From NCBI GenBank assembly GCA_018449595.1, contig JAAVUU010000003.1, forward strand, positions 62,001 through 126,000: 64,000 bases of DNA, in the 5' to 3' direction. Shown piece after piece: positions 7,095-16,007 of the stretch (positions within the stretch are counted from its first letter, which is position 1; every line of letters begins with the position of its first letter). Position numbers and translations under genes: made by a program. The stretch comes from Rhizobiales bacterium dw_265. GTDB taxonomy: Bacteria; Pseudomonadota; Alphaproteobacteria; Micropepsales; Micropepsaceae. Below the pieces are notes generated by a model, which did no database searches, was not told the DNA's origin, and was given only the letters and a program-made list of their open reading frames with translations.

Positions 7095-9989
7095 ATGCGT
7101 AAATCTGGCTTATTCCTGGCTTCTTCCTTTCTGGCTCTTGCCGCCGCCGGCAATGCCTTCGCGCAAGATCAAAGCAACGTCGAACAGGTCGAGGTCAGTG
7201 CCTCGCGTATTACCGTGGCCGGCTATACTCAACCGACCCCGGTGACGGTCGTGGGCGAAGCAGAACTTGAGCGCGCCGCGAAGCCCGATATCGGCGACGC
7301 CATTCGCGACCTGCCTGCGGTGGGCAGTTCTTATTCTGCCAGCAATGGGCAGGGCGCCGGTAACATCGCCAGCGGCTGGTCCGGTCTGGATACCGTCAAT
7401 CTGCGCAACCTGGGCACCAACCGCACCCTGGTGCTGTTCGATGGCCAGCGCGTGGTTTCCTCCATCCTCCTGGGCTGGACCGATCTCTCGACGATCCCCA
7501 CCTCGCTGGTGAAGCGCGTAGACGTGGTGACCGGCGGTGCCTCGGCGGTTTGGGGTTCCGATGCCGTCGCCGGCGTGGTCAACCTGGTTCTCGACAAGGA
7601 CTTTACCGGCTTCAAAGCCAATGTTCAGGGCGGTACCAACTTCAATTATCAAACCAGCAACTACAAATACGAAGGCTCCTTCGGGACCGACTTTGACGGT
7701 GGTCGCGGTCATTTCATCCTCAGCGGCGCCTACAATGCGAGCCCCGATGTTTACTTCCAGCGCCAGTCCGACTGGTATGGGCAATATGCCCTGTTTAACA
7801 ACCCGGCCTATGCGGCGGGCAACGGCCAGCCAAGGCTCATCACGCGGCTGGCAACGCTGCCGGCTACCCCGGGCGGCGTGATCACCTCGAGCGCTGCCGG
7901 TCCTGGCGCTGCCGCCAATGCCTTCCGCGGGATTCAGTTTACCGGCTCAGGCACGCCTGCGCCGTTCAATTTCGGCACGACCTCCGGTCAGGTTTCGTAT
8001 GGCGGTGACGGTTCGACCTCCTACGCCGACGTCGCGGGCCTGACGAGCGGCAACTGGAACGCCACGGTGTTTGGCTATGGCAGCTACAAGATCACCCCAG
8101 CCATCAAGGCCAGCATCCAGCTGAACTATGGCCGGAGCTATGCCGTCAACAATACCATTCCCTTCGGCAAGTTCGGCACCACTCAGACCATGCAGGCAGA
8201 CAATGCCTTTCTTAATCCCACGATCGCGGCCCAGATGCAGACCGCCGGGGTCAAGACCTTCACGCTGGCCACGACCGGCATGTTTGGCTACCCTTATAAC
8301 AACTACAGCAACCTCAGCATAAGCGCCCAAGAGGGCTCTTTGATCCCGGTCGGTGTACAGAGGCGCCAACTAACGCGTGGCGTCTTTACCCTGGAAGGGA
8401 CGCTCGGCAACGACTGGTCCTGGAATACCTATTACCAGCACGGCGAGACGCGCATCGACGTCAAAACCGTCAACAACATCATTCTTTCCAACTATAACAA
8501 GGCCATCGATGCGGTCCAAGTGACGGCAGCCAACAGGGGTACATCAGGCTTGCCGATCGGCTCCATCGCCTGCCGCACGACGCTCACCAGCCCCGGCAAC
8601 GGGTGCCAGCCGCTCGATCTGTTCGGCGACAATGCGCCTTCCGCCGCGAGCATGAACTATGTCAAGCAAGGTTCCAACAGCAACTGGGAGGACACCGTCC
8701 TGAACGAGGATGTTGTGGAAGGCTCCATGCAGGGTACGCTGCCGTGGGAACTGCCCGCCGGTAAGGTCGCTGTGGCGTTCGGCGCCGGCTACCGCAAGGA
8801 AGGCGGACGCACAAGGGTTGATGCGCTTTCGATGCAGGGGTTCACCACCGGCGTTTCGCAATATCCGGTCGGCAACTTCTCGCCCTTCGCCGGTCAGTAC
8901 AACGTCGAAGAAGGCTTCCTGGAAGTGGACGCGCCGCTGCTCAAGGACACCTTCGTCCAGTCTTTGGATTTGAATATGGCGGGTCGCATGACCAGCTATT
9001 CCACGAGCGGTCTGGTGGAGACCTATAAGTTGGGCCTGACAAGCCAGGTGATCGACGATGTCCGTCTGCGCTTCACCTACTCAAGCGACATTCGTGCGCC
9101 CAACCTGAGCGAACTGTTCAGCCAGGGCTCCACCATCGCCAATACCTTCGCCGATCCTTACCATCCCGGTCAGTCTCTGCAAGGTTACACCACCTCCCGT
9201 GGCAATCCCAACCTGCAGCCCGAAGTGGCGACCACCTTGTCGGGCGGCGTTGTCTATACCCCGGCATGGATTGACGGTTTGAGCGTGTCGCTCGACTGGT
9301 ATTCGATCCTGATCCACAATGCCATCTACACGCCGGGCACGGCAGCGGTCTCTCAACAGTGCGCGATGGGCAATGCGGTCTTCTGTTCCTTGATCTATGT
9401 GGGAACGGGCGCCGGTGACGCCACCCTTACGGCAACCAGTCTCAATGCCGCAGCGGAAACCACTTCCGGTCTGGATTTCCAGGCCGACTACGCCACTCCC
9501 TTCTTACAGGGCGATCTGGCGTTCCGCGTTGTTGGCAACTACACCGACGAGCAGACGCGCCGTGCATTGGGTGTCCTGGCTGACGGTGCCAACAGTCTGG
9601 ACTCGACGGACAGTGTCGCCGGATTCGGCGGCGCGCCCAAGTTCAGGGCGACGCTGGAGGGTACATATAGCGAAGGTCCCTACTCGTTTACGGTCCAGAC
9701 CCGTCTCATCGGTTCCGCGCATCTGGTCAATACCTGGACGAGCGGCGTAGACGTAGACAACAATGACATACCGTTCTTCGCCTATCTGGATCTGCGCGGT
9801 TCCTATAAGTTCAACGATGACTTCAACTTCTACGGCGCGGTCGACAATGTTGCCAACACGGCCCCGCCGTTCGTGCCGGTCACCGGGTCCAGCAACTCGC
9901 AGACCACGTACTTTTTCCCGCCAACCGCCGGCAGTTACTATAGCAACCTGGGCCGCCAGTATCGTATCGGCCTCCGCTTCAACTATTAA
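7095..9989 (+). CDS. TonB-dependent outer-membrane receptor
   Basis: A 964-aa receptor that would import a scarce or large substrate across the outer membrane using TonB energy. It has a signal peptide (1-24, ending NAFAQ), a TonB-box-like VEQVEVSAS, a plug domain (about 45-170, with VNLRNLGTNRTLVLFDGQR and VVTGGASAVWGSDAVAGVVN) and a 22-strand-type barrel ending in aromatic Tyr (LGRQYRIGLRFNY). The RGD-like loops and plug text resemble the large sphingomonad/Caulobacter-type receptors for plant polymers or oligomers. It heads the exported catabolic cluster; a strong terminator follows, so downstream genes probably have their own promoter. Confidence 0.95.
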   Translation: MRKSGLFLASSFLALAAAGNAFAQDQSNVEQVEVSASRITVAGYTQPTPVTVVGEAELERAAKPDIGDAIRDLPAVGSSYSASNGQGAGNIASGWSGLDTVNLRNLGTNRTLVLFDGQRVVSSILLGWTDLSTIPTSLVKRVDVVTGGASAVWGSDAVAGVVNLVLDKDFTGFKANVQGGTNFNYQTSNYKYEGSFGTDFDGGRGHFILSGAYNASPDVYFQRQSDWYGQYALFNNPAYAAGNGQPRLITRLATLPATPGGVITSSAAGPGAAANAFRGIQFTGSGTPAPFNFGTTSGQVSYGGDGSTSYADVAGLTSGNWNATVFGYGSYKITPAIKASIQLNYGRSYAVNNTIPFGKFGTTQTMQADNAFLNPTIAAQMQTAGVKTFTLATTGMFGYPYNNYSNLSISAQEGSLIPVGVQRRQLTRGVFTLEGTLGNDWSWNTYYQHGETRIDVKTVNNIILSNYNKAIDAVQVTAANRGTSGLPIGSIACRTTLTSPGNGCQPLDLFGDNAPSAASMNYVKQGSNSNWEDTVLNEDVVEGSMQGTLPWELPAGKVAVAFGAGYRKEGGRTRVDALSMQGFTTGVSQYPVGNFSPFAGQYNVEEGFLEVDAPLLKDTFVQSLDLNMAGRMTSYSTSGLVETYKLGLTSQVIDDVRLRFTYSSDIRAPNLSELFSQGSTIANTFADPYHPGQSLQGYTTSRGNPNLQPEVATTLSGGVVYTPAWIDGLSVSLDWYSILIHNAIYTPGTAAVSQQCAMGNAVFCSLIYVGTGAGDATLTATSLNAAAETTSGLDFQADYATPFLQGDLAFRVVGNYTDEQTRRALGVLADGANSLDSTDSVAGFGGAPKFRATLEGTYSEGPYSFTVQTRLIGSAHLVNTWTSGVDVDNNDIPFFAYLDLRGSYKFNDDFNFYGAVDNVANTAPPFVPVTGSSNSQTTYFFPPTAGSYYSNLGRQYRIGLRFNY

Positions 9990-10015
9990 CGAGGCGGCGG
10001 CTTGATGGCGTAACT

Positions 10016-10058
10016 CTTGCCCTTGACTGACTGGCGCCAAGGGCAAGATAGTTTTTTA
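10016..10058 (+). terminator. Rho-independent terminator after the TonB receptor
   Basis: An 11-bp perfect stem TCTTGCCCTTG/CAAGGGCAAGA (10016-10026 and 10039-10049) with a 12-nt loop is followed by TAGTTTTTT (10050-10058). It would end the receptor transcript before the DapA-like gene at 10086. Confidence 0.85.
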
Positions 10059-10085
10059 GGGCTACCCCGATAAAGGAGACAACGA

Positions 10086-11072
10086 ATGGAACACACACGT
10101 AGGGATACACTGGGCCTGATTGGCGGGGCGGCGGCAGTGGCGACGCTTGCCTCATCAGGCGCGGCCAAGGCGCAGGAGCATCTTCTGGGCAGTTCCAGCA
10201 AGACGCTGTTCTGGGTTGCATCGCTGACGCCGTGCGACAAGAACCTCAAATTTGATCCCGCCGCCTTCAAGGACATGCTGGCTTTCTTCAAGCACAATGG
10301 CGCTGACGGCATCGTGGTGCTGGGCACCACCGGCGAGTTCCCCTCCTTCACCAAGGAAGAGCGCAAGCAGGTCCTGGAAGTCGCCACCAAGAACAAGGAC
10401 GGGATGAACATCATCGTCAATCCGGGCACGCCGAATTTCCCCGACACGCTGGAACTGGCGAAACATGCCGCCGCCAATGGCGCCGACGGCCTGCTGGTGA
10501 TCCCGCCCTTCTATTACAAGAATCCGCCGCTGTCGGGCCTGATCCGTTATTATTCGATGCTGATGGATCAGGTTCATCTGCCCACCAACCTCTATCACAT
10601 CCCCCGCACCAGCGGCGTGGGCATCAGCGACGATCTGCTGAGCGCGCTGCGCCACTATCCGCACCTGGCCGGCATCAAGGACTCCAACGGCGATCCGGCG
10701 GAATATGTGGATTACGTCACCAAGTTCCCCGACCTGAACATGCGTACGGGCACCGGCAACAACCTGGAATATGCGCTGGATCACGGCATGGGCGCGATCC
10801 TGGCCGAAGGCAATGTGTTTACCAAGCTCCATGCCGACGTCTTCGCCGCCTTCCGCGCCGGGCAGGACTATCACGCGCCTCTGGCCAAGGTCCGTGAAGC
10901 TATGAAGATGATGCGGGATGGCCATGTGGGGTCCTACGGCCCCATGAAATATGCTCTCAGCCTGGAAATGGGCACCCCGCAAACCTACCAGCGGCCGCCG
11001 AATGCCGATGTGACCGACGCCGAGAAGGCCACGATCAAGTCGGCGCTCGAGCAGATCAAGGGCATGGGTTGA
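10086..11072 (+). CDS. Tat-exported dihydrodipicolinate synthase-family lyase/aldolase
   Basis: A 328-aa DapA-family TIM barrel that forms a Schiff base with 2-oxo acids. The Tat signal is clear (TRRDTLGLIGGAAAVATLAS, cleavage near AKAQ, about residue 29), which is unusual because family members are normally cytosolic. Key residues are present: GTTGEF (80-85), Tyr170 in LYHIPRTSG and the Schiff-base Lys198 in AGIKDSNGD. The AGGAGA upstream of 10086 supports the start. It is the first gene after the receptor terminator and precedes a PQQ dehydrogenase. It probably splits or condenses a 2-oxo-acid-type intermediate in the periplasm; it is unlikely to serve lysine synthesis. Substrate unknown. 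Confidence 0.88.
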   Translation: MEHTRRDTLGLIGGAAAVATLASSGAAKAQEHLLGSSSKTLFWVASLTPCDKNLKFDPAAFKDMLAFFKHNGADGIVVLGTTGEFPSFTKEERKQVLEVATKNKDGMNIIVNPGTPNFPDTLELAKHAAANGADGLLVIPPFYYKNPPLSGLIRYYSMLMDQVHLPTNLYHIPRTSGVGISDDLLSALRHYPHLAGIKDSNGDPAEYVDYVTKFPDLNMRTGTGNNLEYALDHGMGAILAEGNVFTKLHADVFAAFRAGQDYHAPLAKVREAMKMMRDGHVGSYGPMKYALSLEMGTPQTYQRPPNADVTDAEKATIKSALEQIKGMG

Positions 11073-11169
11073 GTCCGCTTGGAATAGGCTGGGCCCGCTC
11101 CCATCTCGCTGGGGGCGGGCGCCGGCCCTCTTTACGTGTATTTTCGATACTCCAACTGGATTTGGAATC

Positions 11170-13233
11170 ATGATTCGTACTGGAAAGAAGCTTGTTCTGG
11201 GTGCCAGCGCCGCTGTGCTGATGGGTGTGGTGGCGGCCGCCGCGCAAACCGGCGGGGCCAATGTCGATTGGCCCACTTACACGGGCGATATCACGGGCAG
11301 CAAATACAAGCCCCTGGACCAGATCAACGCCTCCAACTTCTCCAAGCTGGAAGTCGCCTGGCGCTTCAAGACCGACAACATCGGCAACCGGCCCGAATTC
11401 AAGCTGGAAGGCACCCCGCTCGAAGTGGGCGGCGTGATCTATGCGACCGCCGGTTCGCGCCGCGGCGTGGTCGCGCTGGATGCGGTCACCGGCGAACTCT
11501 TGTGGGTCCATGGCGAAAAGGAAGGCGCGCGCGGCGGCGCCGCGCCGCGACAGCTCTCCGGTCGCGGCGTTTCTTACTGGACCGACGGCAACAGCGCGCG
11601 CATCCTCTATGTGACGCCGGGCTATCAACTGATCGCCCTCGACGCCAAGACCGGCCAGCGCATCGCCGACTTCGGCAACAATGGCGCGGTAGACCTGAAG
11701 GCGGACAGCGACCAGCACATCATCCCCGACCTCACCACCGGCGAGATCGGCTGGCAGTCGGCCCCCACCGTGGCGGGCAACAAGGTGCTGATCGGGTCGG
11801 CTTTCCGCGAAGGCTTCACCCCCACCTCCTCCAACAACAACAAGGGCACGGCGCGCGCCTATGATGTGCTCACCGGCAAGAAGGTCTGGGAATTCCATAC
11901 CATTCCGCGCAAGGGCGAGCCGGGCTATGAAACCTGGATGGACGGCTCGGCCGAGCGTACCGGCAATGTCGGCGTCTGGACCGAGATGACCGCCGATACG
12001 GATGCGGGACTGGTCTATCTGCCCGTCGAATCCCCGACCAGCGACTTCTATGGCGGCAAGCATCCCGGCACCAATCTCTATGCCAACAGCCTGGTGGCGG
12101 TGGACATCAACACCGGCAAGATGAAGTGGTTCTACCAAGTCATCCATCACGAGGTCTGGGACTATGACATGTCCTCGGCCCCGCTGCTCATGGACATCAC
12201 CGTCGGCGGCAAGAAGATCAAGGCCGTGGCCGAGCCCAGCAAGATGGGCTATCTCTATGTGTTCGACCGCATCACCGGAAAGCCGGTGTGGCCGATCAAC
12301 GAGAAGCCCGCGCCCAAGGGCGATGTGCCCGGCGAATGGTATTCGCCCACCCAGCCCATCCCGTCCAAGCCCGTCGCCTATGCCCGTACCGGCGTCGACG
12401 AGAGCGTGCTGATCGACTTCACGCCGGAACTGCACAAGAAGGCGCTGGAAGCGGTCAAGGACTACAAGATGGGGCCGATCTATACCCCGCCGGTCCTGTC
12501 CAAGCCGGGTGAGCTGGCAACCTTGATGCTGGGCCCGGCGAGCGGCGGCACCAACTGGCCGGGCGGCTCCTTCAATCCGGAGAACCACACGGTTTACGTC
12601 TATGCCTGTAACTCCTGCCTCTCCTCCACCGGCCTGGTTCCGCCGCCTCCCGGCATGTCGGACCTGCCCTATGTGGTGGGCACCTATGGCCAGAGGGTGG
12701 TCATGATCAACGCCGCCGGCGCCAACGAAGGTGCCGACGCGCCGAAGGAGAAGAAGAGCGCCGCGCCTGCCGGCGGTGGCGGCGGTGCCCGCCGCCTGGC
12801 GGTGGATGGCCTGCCGCTGATCAAGCCGCCATACGGCACCATCAGCGCCATCAACCTGGATACCGGCAAGATCGAATGGCAGATCGCCCATGGCGAAACG
12901 CCCGATTACATCCGCGATTCTCCGGCGCTGAAGGGCCTCAATATCCCGCGCACCGGCCAGACCGGATACAACATCGGCACTTTGCTGACCAAGGATCTGG
13001 TGATCGCGGGCGATGCCTCGGTGACCACCACGCCGGATCATCCGCGTGGCGCGATGCTGCGGGCCTATGACCAGAAGACGGGCAAGGAAGTCGGCAATGT
13101 GTTGATGCCGGCCGGCCAGTCCGGCTCGCCCATGACGTATATGGTCAATGGCAAGCAGTATATCGTCGTGGCCATCAGCGGCGGCGATTACTCCGGCGAG
13201 TACATTGCCTATTCGCTGCCGGACAACGACTAA
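11170..13233 (+). CDS. PQQ-dependent dehydrogenase, glucose/alcohol-dehydrogenase type
   Basis: A 687-aa periplasmic quinoprotein that oxidises an alcohol or sugar with pyrroloquinoline quinone. The signal peptide spans about 1-25, and the rest is an eight-bladed propeller with repeated tryptophan-docking blades (for example GVVALDAVTGELLWVHGE and LIALDAKTGQRIADFG). The HHEVWDYDMSSAPLL block (326-340) corresponds to the catalytic-Asp region of membrane glucose dehydrogenase, and Lys358 in KMGYLYVFDR to the PQQ-contacting Lys. It has no transmembrane domain and no own heme. The next gene, 21 nt on, encodes a cytochrome c fusion that could take its electrons. No pqq synthesis genes are in the window. 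Confidence 0.93.
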   Translation: MIRTGKKLVLGASAAVLMGVVAAAAQTGGANVDWPTYTGDITGSKYKPLDQINASNFSKLEVAWRFKTDNIGNRPEFKLEGTPLEVGGVIYATAGSRRGVVALDAVTGELLWVHGEKEGARGGAAPRQLSGRGVSYWTDGNSARILYVTPGYQLIALDAKTGQRIADFGNNGAVDLKADSDQHIIPDLTTGEIGWQSAPTVAGNKVLIGSAFREGFTPTSSNNNKGTARAYDVLTGKKVWEFHTIPRKGEPGYETWMDGSAERTGNVGVWTEMTADTDAGLVYLPVESPTSDFYGGKHPGTNLYANSLVAVDINTGKMKWFYQVIHHEVWDYDMSSAPLLMDITVGGKKIKAVAEPSKMGYLYVFDRITGKPVWPINEKPAPKGDVPGEWYSPTQPIPSKPVAYARTGVDESVLIDFTPELHKKALEAVKDYKMGPIYTPPVLSKPGELATLMLGPASGGTNWPGGSFNPENHTVYVYACNSCLSSTGLVPPPPGMSDLPYVVGTYGQRVVMINAAGANEGADAPKEKKSAAPAGGGGGARRLAVDGLPLIKPPYGTISAINLDTGKIEWQIAHGETPDYIRDSPALKGLNIPRTGQTGYNIGTLLTKDLVIAGDASVTTTPDHPRGAMLRAYDQKTGKEVGNVLMPAGQSGSPMTYMVNGKQYIVVAISGGDYSGEYIAYSLPDND

Positions 13234-13254
13234 ACGCCAAGGATGGTATTCGAC

Positions 13255-14802
13255 ATGCGTAAGAAGCCCGCGTTTTCGATGGCGGTCATGATCGGCGCCG
13301 TGGTTTTTGCCACGGCCGCCGGCATCGGGGCCCGGGCACAGACCACTGCCTCGGTATGGGATGGCGTCTATACCGAGGCGCAGGCCACGCGCGGCCAGGC
13401 GGCTTTCGCCACGTCCTGCGCGGTCTGTCATGGCGGCAATCTGGCCGGCACGGGCGAAGCCCCGGCGCTGGCGGGCGGGCAGTTCCAGGGCGACTTCAAT
13501 GGCGAAACGGTGGGCGATATCTTCGACCGCGTCCGCACCACCATGCCGATGGACAATCCGGGCAGCCTTAGCCGCGACCAGTATGCCGACATCTTGGCCT
13601 TCATCCTGAAGTCCAACGGCTTCCCTGCCGGGGCCAAGGAACTTGACCGCCGCAGCGAATATCTGAAGGCCATCAAGTTCCAGAGCGCCAATCCGCACGG
13701 CGCGGCCCCGGCCGCGCCCGCGGGGGCCGCCGGTGCGGCGGCGGGCGGGCGGGCGCGCCCGGCCATGTTCCCGCCGTCGGACATGGCGGCATTGGACGCG
13801 GCCGACAAGGCGTCCGGCGTGCTCTCGCCCACGGCGGGCGATCCGCGCAACGCGCCCAACGCCCAGCCCAATCCCTATGTTGCCGATACCGCTTTCTTCA
13901 AGCTGCCGGCCGGCCGCAAGATGGGATCGACCAGTTCGGTGGCGGTGGACTCCAAAGGCCATATCTGGATCGCGGAACGCTGCGGGACCAATGATTGCGC
14001 CAAAAGCAGCCTCGATCCGATCATGGAATTCGACGCCAAGGGCAATTTCATCAAGGCCTTTGGCAGCGGCCAGATTCTCTTTCCGCACGGCTTCCTGATC
14101 GACGCCAAGGACAACATCTGGGTCACCGACGGCCATGTCGGCGACGGCAAGGGCGATGTCGTGCTGGAGTATGACCAGACCGGCAAGCTGCTGCGCACCT
14201 TGGGAAAGCCCGGCGTCTCGGGCAATGACCAGGCCACGTTCCACGAGCCCAATGCGGTGCTGATCGCCCCCGATGGCAGTATCTTCGTCACCGACGGCCA
14301 TAATGCCGGCCCGCGTTCCAACGCCCGCGTCGTCAAGTTCGACAAGGACGGCGCTTTCGTGAAGCAGTGGGGCGTGCATGGCATCCAGGGTGGGCAATTC
14401 GAGGTCCCGCACTGCATGGCGATGGACAGCAAGGGCCTTCTTTATGTTTGCGACCGCTGGAACAACCGCATCCAGGTGTTCGACCAGGACGGCAAGCTGC
14501 TGCAGATCCTCACCCAGTTCGGGCGTCCTAGCGGCATCTATATCGACAAGCACGATATCCTTTATTCGTCCGACTCGGAGTCGCGCGAGCCGTTCGGCTA
14601 TGGCTATCATCCGGGCTGGAAGCGCGGCATCCGTATCGGCAGCGTCAAGGACGGCATCGTCACCGCTTTTATTCCCGACACCGATCCTCATCCCGAGGCC
14701 GGCGCCACCAGCGGCGCGGAAGGCATCTGGGTCGATAATAAAGGCGTGGTCTATGGCGCCCAGGTCGAGCAGCAGGACGTCGTCCGGTATGTCAGGAAAT
14801 AG
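13255..14802 (+). CDS. Secreted cytochrome c fused to an NHL-repeat propeller
   Basis: A 515-aa two-domain protein. After a signal peptide (about 1-25, GIGARAQ), a cytochrome c domain carries the heme motif C55-A-V-C58-H59 and a likely axial Met in RTTMPMDNPG. An Ala/Pro-rich linker follows, then an NHL/six-blade propeller from about residue 210 (SSVAVDSKGHIWIAERCG, LLYVCDRWNNRIQVFDQDG). Propellers of this type occur in peptidyl-alpha-hydroxyglycine lyases, but catalytic function cannot be assigned here. The ATG at 13255 is preferred to 13243 because AAGGATGG lies at proper distance only for 13255. It is probably the electron acceptor of the adjacent PQQ enzyme. Confidence 0.88.
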   Translation: MRKKPAFSMAVMIGAVVFATAAGIGARAQTTASVWDGVYTEAQATRGQAAFATSCAVCHGGNLAGTGEAPALAGGQFQGDFNGETVGDIFDRVRTTMPMDNPGSLSRDQYADILAFILKSNGFPAGAKELDRRSEYLKAIKFQSANPHGAAPAAPAGAAGAAAGGRARPAMFPPSDMAALDAADKASGVLSPTAGDPRNAPNAQPNPYVADTAFFKLPAGRKMGSTSSVAVDSKGHIWIAERCGTNDCAKSSLDPIMEFDAKGNFIKAFGSGQILFPHGFLIDAKDNIWVTDGHVGDGKGDVVLEYDQTGKLLRTLGKPGVSGNDQATFHEPNAVLIAPDGSIFVTDGHNAGPRSNARVVKFDKDGAFVKQWGVHGIQGGQFEVPHCMAMDSKGLLYVCDRWNNRIQVFDQDGKLLQILTQFGRPSGIYIDKHDILYSSDSESREPFGYGYHPGWKRGIRIGSVKDGIVTAFIPDTDPHPEAGATSGAEGIWVDNKGVVYGAQVEQQDVVRYVRK

Positions 14803-14865
14803 CAACAGAGCCCGTCGCGCCGCAGCGCCGGGGCCATTGAGGATCGCAAACCAGGGCGCAGGATC

Positions 14866-15912
14866 ATGGGGCAATATTTTCGGGCGGCCATCAGGGCGGG
14901 CATCGCGGCCGGATGTTTCTGGAGTATGGCGACGCTTCACGCCCAGGCCGGCGATTGGCTGGACAAACGCAATGCCGCATTCGCCCAATGGCAGGCGGCC
15001 AACCCCAACATCGCCGCGCAGATCGAAGACTTGAAAGCCAAGACGGCCGCAATGGCCGCCGCTTCCGCGCGCCCGAAACCGGCCGAAGCCACACGCGATC
15101 CATCGGCACAGGAAGATACCGCCGTCGGCCAACCTTCCATGACCTGGCGCGTCCAAGGCGCGCCCACGCAAATCTGGGACAGCCCAGAAGCGCCGCTCCT
15201 CAGCGTCATTCCGGCCGGAGAGTATGCCATGGGATCGCCGGTCTCGGAGCCGAACCGTTACGACAATGAAGGTTCCCGTCACCGGGTGCGGGTCGGCTAT
15301 CCGTTCGCGACCGGCATAAACGACGTTACCCGCGCCGAATATGCCGCCTTCATCAACGACACCCATTACGTATCCAGGGACGAGGCGGGCTGCGACTGGG
15401 AGCATCCGGGGTTCACGGAAGGCGGCGACGATCCGGTGGTATGCGTGAGCTTGGGCGACGCCAATGCCTATGCCGCGTGGCTCAGCCGCAAGACCGGGCA
15501 TACATACCGGCTGCTCAGTGAGGCGGAGTGGGAATATGGCGCGCGCGCCGGTACCGCCACGGCTTACTATTGGGGACAGCAAGTGGGCACAGGCAACGCC
15601 AACTGCGACGGTTGCGGCGGCGCCTGGGACAATAAGGGGCCCTCGCCGGTGGGGTCGTTGCCCGCCAATCCCTTCGGCCTCGCCGATATGGCCGGCAACG
15701 TCTGGCAATGGACAAATGACTGCTGGGACAGGAACTATGCGGGCGCGCCCGCGGACGGAAGCACCCGGCAATCGGGTGATTGCGGCTTCCGCATGCTGCG
15801 CGGCGGATCATGGTTCAATTTTGCCGGGGTCGCACGCGCCGCCAGCCGCACCTGGTTGGGCGCATCGGGGCGAAGCGCCATCGTCGGGTTTCGCGTGGCC
15901 CGAACGCTGTAA
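14866..15912 (+). CDS. Exported SUMF1/FGE-fold protein lacking the catalytic cysteines
   Basis: A 348-aa protein with a signal peptide (about 1-28), a helical Ala/Lys-rich spacer (to about 85) and a SUMF1 (formylglycine-generating-enzyme-like) domain: VIPAGEYAMGSP, LSEAEWEYGARAGT, NPFGLADMAGNVWQWTNDCW, MLRGGSWFNF and VGFRVART. In genuine FGE two cysteines follow the GGS motif; here that segment (FAGVARAASRTWLGAS) has none, and no sulfatase is encoded nearby, so sulfatase activation is unlikely. SUMF1 domains also serve as substrate-binding or iron-enzyme modules. It lies 63 nt after the cytochrome-NHL gene in the same cluster. Confidence 0.85.
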   Translation: MGQYFRAAIRAGIAAGCFWSMATLHAQAGDWLDKRNAAFAQWQAANPNIAAQIEDLKAKTAAMAAASARPKPAEATRDPSAQEDTAVGQPSMTWRVQGAPTQIWDSPEAPLLSVIPAGEYAMGSPVSEPNRYDNEGSRHRVRVGYPFATGINDVTRAEYAAFINDTHYVSRDEAGCDWEHPGFTEGGDDPVVCVSLGDANAYAAWLSRKTGHTYRLLSEAEWEYGARAGTATAYYWGQQVGTGNANCDGCGGAWDNKGPSPVGSLPANPFGLADMAGNVWQWTNDCWDRNYAGAPADGSTRQSGDCGFRMLRGGSWFNFAGVARAASRTWLGASGRSAIVGFRVARTL

Positions 15913-16007
15913 TCGGTTGAAGATTTTTTCGGCGGGTTTTGTCTCTCGTTGACTCAAAATCCGTTTCTTGCGCTACTGACTTATTCGCTGGGACAAGGGG
16001 ACTTCAG

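Noticed and set aside
11056-15771. 1571-codon minus-strand ORF
   Set aside because: It is a long open shadow caused by the high GC and codon bias of the plus-strand PQQ, cytochrome and SUMF1 genes, with no domain and an Arg/Gly/His-rich composition.
14866-15912. Calling the SUMF1 protein a formylglycine-generating enzyme
   Set aside because: The two cysteines needed after the GGS motif are missing and no sulfatase is encoded nearby.
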